A DNA stretch of 20,123 nucleotides from Ruminococcus sp. UBA3800 (lineage in GTDB: Bacteria > Bacillota > Clostridia > Oscillospirales > Ruminococcaceae): NCBI GenBank assembly GCA_002368715.1, contig DFEO01000087.1, positions 1-20,123 on the forward strand, given 5' to 3'. The position numbers were made by a program, and so were the translations under genes. The notes below the pieces were generated by a model, which was not told the origin of the DNA, made no database searches, and worked only from the letters and a program-made list of their open reading frames with translations. This document shows positions 1 to 5,969 of this stretch, one piece after another (position 1 is the stretch's first letter; every line of letters starts with the position of its first letter).

Positions 1-22
1 AGCCTACTACCTTCTGTGCCAT
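1..22 (-). CDS. rplK: 50S ribosomal protein L11, N-terminal fragment
   Basis: Only the first seven codons are in the window, reading MAQKVVG on the minus strand, which is the usual opening of L11. A strong ribosome binding site (GGAGGTG) lies just upstream of the ATG. The gene follows nusG on the same strand, the standard bacterial order nusG-rplK-rplA. L11 is part of the GTPase-associated centre of the large ribosomal subunit. The call rests on a very short peptide plus conserved gene order, and the gene continues beyond the left edge. Confidence 0.85.
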
Positions 23-45
23 TATTTGTGCACCTCCATAATTAA

Positions 46-118
46 GTGGTAAGGCGAGCGTGATAGCTCTCCCACGTTTTTGGAAGCGTATATTTTTCCG
101 TTAAACGGTCTTGCTTCC
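46..118 (-). promoter_or_regulatory. Structured leader upstream of rplK (probable L1/L11 autoregulatory leader)
   Basis: The nusG-rplK gap holds two stems when read on the minus strand. The first pairs GGAAGC with GCTTCC (113-118 with 82-87) and encloses a small CCG/CGG stem. The second begins GTGGGAG and ends TTACCAC (75 to 46), with an inner GAGC/GCTC stem. A GTGGGAG...TTACCAC element directly before rplK is typical of Firmicutes, and L1 is known to bind the rplK-rplA leader in bacteria. The structure is seen; the ligand is inferred from position. Confidence 0.6.
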
Positions 119-157
119 AACTGCGAATGAATTTTGCTTTTCCGGCAAAATGTGATC

Positions 158-688
158 TCAGCCCTCTGCCTTGATCTGTGTGAGCGGCAGCGATACAGTT
201 GTCTCTCTGCCGAACATGGATACTCTTACGTCTGCGGTCTGCTCTTCGATATCGAGCTTGTCCACAACGCCCGTAAAGCCCTCGAACGAACCCGATGTAA
301 CGGTAACAGTATCGCCTTCCTTGAAGCTTACCTCGACAACTGTCGATCTCTTAGCCTCAACTCCCAGCGCTACGACCTCCTTCTCGGAAAGCGGAACAGG
401 CTTTGATGCAGGGCCGACAAATCCTGTGACACCTCTCGTATTTCTTACGATGTACCACGAATCATCTGTCAGTACCATCTTCACGAGCACATAGCTCGGA
501 AAAAGCTTCTTTTCAACCTCAGTGGTCTTGCTGTCCTTGACTTCAGTTACCAACTCTGTCGGTATCCTGACCTCAGGGATAAGATCCTGAAGCTTACGGT
601 TTTCAACGACCTTCTCAATATTCTGCTTTACCTTGTTTTCATAGCCCGAGTAGGTATGAACGACATACCATTTTGCTTCTTCTGCCAT
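158..688 (-). CDS. nusG: Transcription termination/antitermination factor NusG
   Basis: The 176-residue protein has the normal NusG length. The N-terminal NGN domain (about 5-110) starts KWYVVHTYSGYENKV and includes the conserved FPSYVLVKM and VRNTRGVTGFVG segments that contact RNA polymerase. The C-terminal KOW domain (about 122-176) contains FKEGDTVTVTSGSFEGFTG. NusG binds elongating RNA polymerase and modulates pausing, Rho-dependent termination and coupling to the ribosome. It lies 50 bases after secE and before rplK, the canonical order, and is probably transcribed from the promoter upstream of rpmG. Nothing is unusual about it. Confidence 0.98.
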   Translation of the reverse strand: MAEEAKWYVVHTYSGYENKVKQNIEKVVENRKLQDLIPEVRIPTELVTEVKDSKTTEVEKKLFPSYVLVKMVLTDDSWYIVRNTRGVTGFVGPASKPVPLSEKEVVALGVEAKRSTVVEVSFKEGDTVTVTSGSFEGFTGVVDKLDIEEQTADVRVSMFGRETTVSLPLTQIKAEG

Positions 689-738
689 TTGATCTCCTAC
701 CTCCGTGATATTGATGTGTCTGAAAACCTTTTGCTGCC

Positions 739-987
739 TTATGCGCCGATCTTCAAGATCGCCTGGATAGCAGCACCGAGACCCGAGTCAACTCCGAACA
801 GGAACAGTGCGACCACTACCATTATCGACAGTACTACGCCTGTGTTGTTGAAGACCTGCTTCCTTGTCGGCCATACGACCTTTTTAAGCTCAGCCCTCAG
901 CTCACGGAACCATTTTCTGATACCGCCCTTTTTCTTCTTTTCGGGTGTCTTCTTTGAGGATTTTGCGTCAACTTCTTTCTTAGCCAT
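739..987 (-). CDS. secE: Protein translocase subunit SecE
   Basis: This is a short one-TM SecE of Gram-positive type (82 residues). A lysine-rich cytoplasmic N-terminus (1-30) is followed by the amphipathic stretch WFRELRAELKKVVWPTRKQ, the SecE signature, and a single membrane helix (about 50-70). SecE clamps SecY in the SecYEG translocon. The ATG at 987 was preferred over the in-frame GTG six bases upstream because GAGGTG sits five bases before the ATG. It lies 14 bases after the rpmG stop and is co-transcribed with rpmG and nusG. Confidence 0.96.
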   Translation of the reverse strand: MAKKEVDAKSSKKTPEKKKKGGIRKWFRELRAELKKVVWPTRKQVFNNTGVVLSIMVVVALFLFGVDSGLGAAIQAILKIGA

Positions 988-1001
988 ACGCACACCTCAG
1001 A

Positions 1002-1151
1002 TCACTTGGTCTCTTTGTGAAGAGTGTGTTTCTTACAGAACTTGCAATACTTCTTCATTTCAAGCCTGTCAGGATCATTCTTCTTGTTCTTCTTTGTGTT
1101 GTAGTTTCTCTGCTTACACTCAGTACAAGCAAGTGTAATCTTTACTCTCAT
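1002..1151 (-). CDS. rpmG: 50S ribosomal protein L33
   Basis: The 49-residue protein begins [17 protein letters not shown] and ends in HTLHKETK, typical of L33. It is the zinc-ribbon (C+) form: cysteine pairs C9/C12 and C36/C39 are all present. AGGAGGTG precedes the ATG by six bases. It heads the rpmG-secE-nusG operon, a common Firmicutes arrangement. L33 sits near the E site of the large subunit. The intact cysteines imply a zinc-dependent paralogue. Some bacteria keep a second, cysteine-free copy elsewhere, which cannot be judged from this window. Confidence 0.96.
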   Translation of the reverse strand: MRVKITLACTECKQRNYNTKKNKKNDPDRLEMKKYCKFCKKHTLHKETK

Positions 1152-1303
1152 TTCGGCACCTCCTGACGAAATTTATACTCCGCAAGAACGCACGGAGTAC
1201 GTCTGCCTCCCTCTGGACACCGCAGCTGCGGTCTTTGAGGTAACTTATGATCTTTTTGCCGCCCCGAAAAAAGAGCGCAAAAAAATAGACCTCACAAAGA
1301 GGT
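1152..1303 (-). promoter_or_regulatory. Structured 5' leader of the rpmG-secE-nusG transcript
   Basis: From the predicted start near 1303 to the rpmG ribosome binding site the transcript has about 150 untranslated bases with several stems. An ACCTC/GAGGT hairpin occupies the very 5' end (1303-1289) and is followed closely by seven U residues (1285-1279). A perfect palindrome, CCGCAGCTGCGG, lies at 1220-1231. A 7-bp stem TACTCCG/CGGAGTA (1176-1182 with 1193-1199) lies just before the ribosome binding site. The stems are visible. Whether they regulate ribosomal or Sec expression is unknown, and I do not recognise a named leader family. Confidence 0.45.
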
Positions 1304-1309
1304 AGTATG

Positions 1310-1338
1310 ATTATAACACACTATCCCCTCTTTGTCAA
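1310..1338 (-). promoter_or_regulatory. Sigma-A-type promoter for rpmG-secE-nusG
   Basis: A perfect -35 TTGACA (1338-1333) and perfect -10 TATAAT (1315-1310) are separated by exactly 17 bases on the minus strand, with a TGn extension before the -10. The start point should fall near 1303. Confidence 0.9.
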
Positions 1339-1391
1339 GCCCTATTGCGAAAATTTTTGTTTTTTCTTTTAAAAAACGCTCTTTAGTTGTT

Positions 1392-2378
1392 TTAATGTAG
1401 CCGTAATGCTTTGTAAGCTTCCATATCCGCTAGGTATTGAATGTTTATTTTGTTTATTCTGTTTGTATATTCAATCGAAGCAAGAGTTTTGTTTGTCTCA
1501 TTATTCTCTAGAGTAATTGCCCTTGTTGAAGATACAATCGTATCGGTAATCTGATTAATATCTGATTTACAAGACAATATTGACTCATATAGTAAATTTT
1601 GATTCTGCTCGATTGCATCTAAACGTTCTATAATAGTATCAAGTTTTGTTAATACCTGGCCGATTAGTATTTCATGTTCTAAAATATTATAGGCCCCCTC
1701 GTGACCTTCTAATTCTTTACATCTACCAGATAATAAGTATTCTAGAATTGATGTCATATTTGCATAATTTCTATATTTATAATATATGATGTCTAAATCA
1801 TAGTATTTATCAAGAGTTCTCTTTGTTTTCTGATACTCTTGAATTATTTGTTCTTTTTGTTCTTTTTCTTCTCTTAACCGATTTCTTATGGCATTGTACT
1901 GTGTTTTTAAATGAGCATTATACTGCTTTATTTCTTTGTTTTTCTCTCTAACGCTGCTTACAGCATGATCATATACCTGCATTTGTTTTCTATGTTTATG
2001 ATGATCTTTTGCACGACAAATAAGGAATATGAAAAAAGGTAATAATACTGTTAATAGTATAGCTGGTTTAAACGCTCTTGAATACACGGGCTTTATTTTC
2101 AATGCAGCAAAAAGCACAAAGAAAGTTGCATACAGAATAGCAAAAATACTGATAACCGTATATATAATATTTTCAAAAGAATCTACGAATTCAGAAAAAA
2201 AGTCAGCAGCACTGTTATCCTTTTCAGGATAAACAGGATTCTTAATCTCATTTTTATATGGCGTGTTACAACTATTAATTCGTACATCAAGATTGTAAAC
2301 AACGTTTTGCTGAACAAAACACAGTTCTTCCAGTTTTACAACCGTTTCAATATAATCTATTAGTTTTCTGTTATCCAT
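1392..2378 (-). CDS. Uncharacterised membrane-anchored coiled-coil protein
   Basis: This is a 328-residue protein of unknown function. Residues 1-65 are soluble. Two membrane helices follow (about 71-93 and 106-121). A long charged coiled coil rich in Lys, Glu and Gln runs from about 123 to 190. Next comes a conserved-looking block, DIIYYKYRNYANMTSILEYL, then SGRCKELEGHEGAYN (about 218-232) and a second helical stretch with LDTIIERLDAIEQNQNLLYESI. I recall similar blocks in unannotated clostridial proteins, but no function is established. The gene is much richer in A and T than its surroundings and is divergent from a tiny XRE regulator, suggesting a laterally acquired pair. A GGAGG ribosome binding site precedes the ATG. 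Coiled-coil membrane proteins can act in signalling, envelope or phage-defence roles; none is supported here. Confidence 0.75.
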   Translation of the reverse strand: MDNRKLIDYIETVVKLEELCFVQQNVVYNLDVRINSCNTPYKNEIKNPVYPEKDNSAADFFSEFVDSFENIIYTVISIFAILYATFFVLFAALKIKPVYSRAFKPAILLTVLLPFFIFLICRAKDHHKHRKQMQVYDHAVSSVREKNKEIKQYNAHLKTQYNAIRNRLREEKEQKEQIIQEYQKTKRTLDKYYDLDIIYYKYRNYANMTSILEYLLSGRCKELEGHEGAYNILEHEILIGQVLTKLDTIIERLDAIEQNQNLLYESILSCKSDINQITDTIVSSTRAITLENNETNKTLASIEYTNRINKINIQYLADMEAYKALRLH

Positions 2379-2406
2379 AAACTAAACCTCCTTTTTATTC
2401 ATTATT

Positions 2407-2435
2407 ATAATAGCACAAAAGAATAATAGAGTCAA
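2407..2435 (-). promoter_or_regulatory. Promoter of the coiled-coil membrane protein gene
   Basis: On the minus strand, TTGACT (2435-2430) and an extended -10 TGCTATTAT (core 2412-2407) are separated by 17 bases. The start would be about 22 bases upstream of the ATG. Confidence 0.65.
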
Positions 2436-2492
2436 TATCTTTAATGTATTTTTCTTTAAATTGTTTTATAATAAATTAAATATATTTTAACT

Positions 2493-2520
2493 TTGAAATT
2501 TTTGAGTTTTATATTATAAT
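2493..2520 (+). promoter_or_regulatory. Promoter of the small XRE regulator gene
   Basis: TTGAAA (2493-2498) and TATAAT (2515-2520) with a 16-base spacer lie directly before a purine-rich ribosome binding site. The surroundings are very AT-rich, so the -35 is less certain than the -10. Confidence 0.6.
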
Positions 2521-2542
2521 ACTAAAGGAGAGGGGTGAATTG

Positions 2543-2758
2543 ATGGGAAAGGTAATACTTACATTAGAAGAATACAGAGTAAGTCGTGGTATCAGCAAGT
2601 ATAAAATAATCAAGAATTGCAACCTTAGTCCAGCTCAGTTAAACTCTTACTGCAACAACAAAGTTGCCCGAATCGACCTTCCTGTACTAGCAAGGATATG
2701 TGACTACCTCAATTGTGAGATAAGCGACATCTTGAAATATATACCGGATAATGATTAA
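2543..2758 (+). CDS. Small XRE/Cro-type HTH transcriptional regulator
   Basis: The 71-residue protein is almost entirely one Cro/C1-type helix-turn-helix. EYRVSRGISKYKIIKNC forms helices 1-2, LSPAQLNSYCN is the recognition helix region, and LPVLARICDYLNCEISDILKY is the conserved C-terminal half of the fold. Small proteins like this (YozG-like) usually act as dimeric repressors of neighbouring genes. It is divergent from the membrane coiled-coil gene across about 160 AT-rich bases holding both promoters, so control of that gene and of itself is a reasonable guess. The start is ambiguous: TTG at 2540 is in frame, but the ATG at 2543 has better spacing from GAGGGG. The gene shares the AT-rich composition of its partner. 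Confidence 0.88.
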   Translation: MGKVILTLEEYRVSRGISKYKIIKNCNLSPAQLNSYCNNKVARIDLPVLARICDYLNCEISDILKYIPDND

Positions 2759-2801
2759 AGCAGCGCTTTCAACAAAACGTGAAAACGCTGCTTTATTATT
2801 T
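2757..2801. terminator. Bidirectional intrinsic terminator between the XRE gene and the aminotransferase gene
   Basis: A perfect 9-bp stem AAAGCAGCG/CGCTGCTTT (2757-2765 with 2786-2794) encloses an inner TTTCA/TGAAA stem. T-rich runs follow on both sides. It overlaps the XRE stop codon and lies between two convergent genes, so it can serve both. Confidence 0.8.
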
Positions 2802-2815
2802 GAACTATTGTTCAA
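2800..2815. promoter_or_regulatory. TTGAAC/GTTCAA dyad at the 3' end of the XRE-aminotransferase gene
   Basis: TTGAACTATTGTTCAA is a perfect inverted repeat with a 4-base centre that overlaps the stop codon of the fusion gene (2812-2814). Its half-site is the same hexamer that is repeated in that gene's promoter region. It may be a downstream operator for the fusion's own HTH domain, or chance. Confidence 0.35.
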
Positions 2816-4284
2816 TCTTCCTGTCTGTAATAAGAAAGGAAGTCTTTCAGCTCCTCCATAGACTTCTGCAGCACCGGCATCTGCGGCAGATAGACTACTC
2901 TGAAATGGTCCGGCTGCTTCCAGTTGAAGCCGCCGCCGTGTATCATAAGGATCCTCTTGTCCTTCAGCAGGTCAAGCACGAATTTCTCGTCGTCCTTGAT
3001 ATTGAACCTTTTCACATCCAGTTTCGGGAAGATATAAAAAGCTGCCTTCGGCTTTACCACGGACACCCCGGGTATATCGCTCAGAGCCTTATAGACATAC
3101 TCCCTCTGCTCATAGATGCGCCCTCCGGGGACCACATAGCTCTTTACGCTCTGATATCCGCCCAGCGCTGTCTGGACGATGGACTGTGCGGGAACGTTTG
3201 AGCAAAGTCTCATATTAGAGAGCATATTTATACCTTCTATATAATCTCTGCCCAAGCGTTTGTTTCCGCTTATTATCATCCAGCCTATACGGTAGCCCGC
3301 TATCATATGCGACTTTGAAAGGCCGCTGAACGTGACGCAGAAAAGGTCGGGCGCCATTGAAGCTATCGAAACGTGCTCCTCGCCGTCAAACACCAGTCTG
3401 TCATATATCTCGTCCGAGAATATCATCAGCTGATGCTCTCTTGCAATGTCAACTATCTGCCCGAGCACCTCTCTCGGATAAAGAGCTCCCGTGGGGTTAT
3501 TCGGGTTTATAAGAACGATAGCCTTTGTATTCGGGGTTATCTTCTTTTTTATATCCTCCATGTCAGGATACCACTCGGCCTGCTCATCGCATATATAATG
3601 TACCGCCGTTCCTCCTGCAAGTGTCACGCAGGCTGTCCACAGCGGATAATCGGGCGAGGGCACCAGCACCTCGTCGCCGCTGTCGAGCAGAGCCGCCATG
3701 CTCAGCTGGATAAGCTCGCTCACGCCGTTTCCGGTATATATATCGTTTATGGTAACATTGGGTATATCCTTGTTCTGGGCATACTGCATTATAGCCTTTC
3801 TCGCTGCAAAAAGACCCTTTGAATCGGAATAGCCCTCACATTCGGTGAGCTGGCTGCTCATATCATAGACCACCTCATCGGGCGTTCTGAAGCCGAAGGG
3901 CGCAGGGTTTCCGATATTGAGCTTCAGGATGTGCATCCCTGTTTCTTCCATTCTTGCCGCCTCTTCAACAACGGGTCCTCTTACGTCATATAAAACATTG
4001 TCAAGCTTACTGGATTTTTTGAATGTACGCATCACTGTTCCTCCGTTCGTATTTTTCTTTTGCGGCTGCTCACCCGTGAGCCAGCTCTTTGAAACGCCCA
4101 GCTGTCCGGCAAGAAAAGACAATATGCTGTCTCTCGGCACCGTCTTTCCCGAAACATACTGGCTCATATGGCTCTTGCCGAGCTTTATGCCGCTCTGAGC
4201 TGCCGCCCGGACAAGATCCGCCTGTCTTATGTTTTTTTCTTTCATCGCTTCTGCAAGCCTTTGTGAAAACAGGCTTCCTGCCAC
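2812..4284 (-). CDS. XRE HTH domain fused to AlaA-type aminotransferase
   Basis: The 490-residue protein has two parts. Residues 1-70 are a Cro/C1-type HTH (SQRLAEAMKEKNIRQADLVR... SHMSQYVSGKTVPRDSILSFLA). Residues 85-490 are a complete fold-type I, class I/II PLP aminotransferase closely resembling alanine aminotransferase AlaA (KSSKLDNVLYDVRGPV, LKLNIGNPAPFGF, LINPNNPTG). The PLP lysine is K324 in SGLSKSHMIAGYR, the pyridine-contacting aspartate is D291 in SDEIYD, and the carboxylate-binding Arg is in DHFRVVYLP. AlaA converts pyruvate and glutamate to alanine and 2-oxoglutarate. The layout recalls MocR regulators (GntR HTH plus aminotransferase), but here the HTH is XRE type and the enzyme looks catalytically intact. 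The start is a GTG eight bases after GGGAGG. An internal start at residue 85 could yield the enzyme alone. Repeated TTGAAC boxes upstream suggest autoregulation. Confidence 0.9.
   Translation of the reverse strand: MAGSLFSQRLAEAMKEKNIRQADLVRAAAQSGIKLGKSHMSQYVSGKTVPRDSILSFLAGQLGVSKSWLTGEQPQKKNTNGGTVMRTFKKSSKLDNVLYDVRGPVVEEAARMEETGMHILKLNIGNPAPFGFRTPDEVVYDMSSQLTECEGYSDSKGLFAARKAIMQYAQNKDIPNVTINDIYTGNGVSELIQLSMAALLDSGDEVLVPSPDYPLWTACVTLAGGTAVHYICDEQAEWYPDMEDIKKKITPNTKAIVLINPNNPTGALYPREVLGQIVDIAREHQLMIFSDEIYDRLVFDGEEHVSIASMAPDLFCVTFSGLSKSHMIAGYRIGWMIISGNKRLGRDYIEGINMLSNMRLCSNVPAQSIVQTALGGYQSVKSYVVPGGRIYEQREYVYKALSDIPGVSVVKPKAAFYIFPKLDVKRFNIKDDEKFVLDLLKDKRILMIHGGGFNWKQPDHFRVVYLPQMPVLQKSMEELKDFLSYYRQED
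4030..4044 (-). promoter_or_regulatory. Internal ribosome binding site and in-frame ATG at the HTH-aminotransferase junction
   Basis: At the end of the linker a GGAGG (4044-4040) lies seven bases before an in-frame ATG (4032-4030), codon 85. Translation from there gives MRTFKKSSKLDNVLYD, essentially the natural start of stand-alone AlaA proteins. It could allow the enzyme to be made without the DNA-binding domain. Confidence 0.55.
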
Positions 4285-4298
4285 CGTGACCGCCTCCC

Positions 4299-4425
4299 AA
4301 AGTTCAATTTTGTTACTTTAGGATACCACACAAAGCAAAAAAGTTCAATAGCGCAGCCCGAAATTTAACTTTTTCTTTACATTTCGGGTCGCAAAATTGA
4401 ACTTTTGAGTATTATTTTGAACTTT
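4299..4425. promoter_or_regulatory. Array of TTGAAC/GTTCAA boxes upstream of the XRE-aminotransferase gene
   Basis: Five boxes share the core AAAGTTCAA or its complement. GTTCAA occurs at 4302-4307 and 4343-4348. A variant, TTTAAC, is at 4364-4369. TTGAAC occurs at 4397-4402 and 4417-4422. The offsets between starts are 41, 21, 33 and 20 bases, close to whole helical turns. One box is the -35 element, another lies just downstream of the -10, and the last overlaps the 3' end of the GH43 gene. An operator array is inferred from repetition and placement; the natural candidate ligand is the fused XRE domain. Confidence 0.55.
4320..4348 (-). promoter_or_regulatory. Promoter of the XRE-aminotransferase gene
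   Basis: TTGAAC (4348-4343) and TATCCT (4325-4320) are separated by 17 bases on the minus strand, about 35 bases before the GTG start. The -35 is itself one of the repeated boxes, so a protein bound there would compete with RNA polymerase. Confidence 0.6.
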
Positions 4426-5909
4426 CAGTCAAGATCCTCGCTTTTGAAATCCGTATACACAGCCTTTCCTCTGCCGTTCTCGCCCTGTGCGAAGAGCCCT
4501 ATGACCACTCCCGTGAAGTTTCCTGCTATCTCGGAGGAGAGATATTTCATCTGTGCCGAACCGAGATCAAAGTGCCTGCCGTCCGCCTCGGCATCAAACA
4601 GATAAGCCTGATCCTTCGCCGTCACCGTCAGCACGAGCTTTCCGCTTTCAAGCTCTGTCTTGTTATCCTCCACACAAAGGTCTCCCACCCGAAGCCGCCT
4701 GAACAGCACAAACCCTTTCTGCATCTGTTTTACGGCGATATCATAGTGCTGATCCTCGGTCATATAAACGCTTATGCCGCCCTCGCATTCCGTCACGTCG
4801 ATATCCACGCTCACACGGTGTTCAAGGCCGCTCTGGCGGACACCGATAAAGGTTGGCGAAAACCGTCTTTCCTCTATCCCGTAAGCGCCGGGAACAAGGG
4901 TAAGGCTCGTGTCCGTCTGCACATAGTTCCCGGTAAATGGGTTTCTCAGATACACCCAGTGCTGTCTGTCGGCAAGGGTCACCGGCTCCGGCTTTTTCTG
5001 AACAGCGTCAAGCTTGTCGGTCTCAAATTCCTTCAGACATTCGCCGTTTTCACCGGCTCTCGGCCATCCGTCGCTATCAAACTCCACAGGACACAGGCAG
5101 ACCTCACGCCCGGTAACATGGTGCATCGTCCACATACCTATCTGTCGGAAAGCAAGCGCCACCATCCACCAGTTTCCCTTGTCATCCTCGACAAGATCAC
5201 AGTGACCTGCGCCCTGGATAGGATATCCGCCCTTGTTGCGGTTGGTAAGGATGGGGTTATACGGACAGCTCTCGAACGGTCCGTAAGGGCTTTTGCCCTT
5301 TGCTATCACGCACATATGCCCGTATTCCGTTCCTCCCTCGGCAGCCATAAGATAGTAGGTGCCGTTTATCTTATAAAGGTGAGGGCTCTCCAGAAACCGT
5401 CCGCCGCAGCCGTTCCAGATGCTTCTGCCGGGAGTCAGCTTCTTTCCTGTTTCCAGGTCTATCTCACACTGGACTATACCATAGCACCCTTCGTCATCCG
5501 AGCCGTTGGACATAAAATATGTCCTGCCGTCCTCAAAATAGAGCGAGGGGTCTATACCTCCCTGCTCAACATATCTCGGCTCCGACCACTCGCCGTAGAT
5601 ATCGTCGGTGCAGACATAGAAGTTGCCGCCAGTGGTGGTGTTCGTCGTGACCATATAAAACTTTCCGTCGTGGTATCTCAGCGTGGGAGCAAAGATGCCC
5701 GAGCAGGAATTGGCTGCCTCCAGCGGCAGCTGGCTCTGTCTTGTCAGCGCATGGCCTATGAGCCTCCAGTTCACAAGGTCATCGCTCTCGAAGATCGGCA
5801 CGCCCGGAAAAAACTGAAAAGAGCTTGCCGCAAGGTAATATTTCCCGTTTGCCTTACATATACTGGGGTCCGGGAAGCACCCCTTTATAACAGGGTTTGA
5901 ATACTTCAT
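4425..5909 (-). CDS. Glycoside hydrolase family 43 (beta-xylosidase / alpha-L-arabinofuranosidase type)
   Basis: The 494-residue protein has no signal peptide and so is probably cytoplasmic. The N-terminal five-bladed beta-propeller (about 1-310) carries the GH43 catalytic acids: D14 in CFPDPS (general base), D120 in GGIDPSLYF (pKa modulator) and E174 in RFLESPHLYK (general acid). Other GH43 features are FFPGVPIFESDDLVNWRLIG and the GAGHCDLV histidine. The C-terminal region (about 315-494) looks like the beta-sandwich domain found in GH43 xylosidases. The family cleaves xylose or arabinose from hemicellulose oligosaccharides; the exact substrate cannot be read from sequence. It lies 60 bases after the solute-binding protein gene and is probably co-transcribed with it. 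GGAGGAG precedes the ATG. Confidence 0.92.
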   Translation of the reverse strand: MKYSNPVIKGCFPDPSICKANGKYYLAASSFQFFPGVPIFESDDLVNWRLIGHALTRQSQLPLEAANSCSGIFAPTLRYHDGKFYMVTTNTTTGGNFYVCTDDIYGEWSEPRYVEQGGIDPSLYFEDGRTYFMSNGSDDEGCYGIVQCEIDLETGKKLTPGRSIWNGCGGRFLESPHLYKINGTYYLMAAEGGTEYGHMCVIAKGKSPYGPFESCPYNPILTNRNKGGYPIQGAGHCDLVEDDKGNWWMVALAFRQIGMWTMHHVTGREVCLCPVEFDSDGWPRAGENGECLKEFETDKLDAVQKKPEPVTLADRQHWVYLRNPFTGNYVQTDTSLTLVPGAYGIEERRFSPTFIGVRQSGLEHRVSVDIDVTECEGGISVYMTEDQHYDIAVKQMQKGFVLFRRLRVGDLCVEDNKTELESGKLVLTVTAKDQAYLFDAEADGRHFDLGSAQMKYLSSEIAGNFTGVVIGLFAQGENGRGKAVYTDFKSEDLD

Positions 5910-5931
5910 TTCTGATCTCCTCCAAAGTTCG

Positions 5932-5962
5932 GGGCGCTTACAGTTTATGCCCGCAAGCGCCC
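5932..5962 (-). promoter_or_regulatory. Intercistronic hairpin between solute-binding protein and GH43 genes
   Basis: An 8-bp stem GGGCGCTT/AAGCGCCC with a 15-base loop fills the gap between the two genes. No U-run follows on the minus strand, so it is unlikely to be a full terminator. It could protect the upstream mRNA from decay and raise solute-binding protein over enzyme. Confidence 0.5.
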
Positions 5963-5969
5963 GCTGTTA

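Noticed and set aside
1289..1303. Functional attenuator at the start of the rpmG transcript
   Set aside because: A terminator hairpin starting at +1 would form before a normal elongation complex exists; kept only as a structural observation.
1359..1377. GTTTTTT/AAAAAAC hairpin as a terminator for the coiled-coil gene
   Set aside because: It is a pure A/T stem with low stability in an AT-rich tract; it may be chance.
4357..4388. CCCGAAAT/ATTTCGGG inverted repeat as a GH43 terminator
   Set aside because: The loop is long and no U-run follows on the minus strand; it overlaps the box array and is left as an uninterpreted palindrome.
4572..5900. 442-codon open frame on the plus strand across the GH43 gene
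   Set aside because: It is antisense to a well-supported GH43 CDS, has no ribosome binding site or recognisable domain, and its composition is that of a shadow frame.
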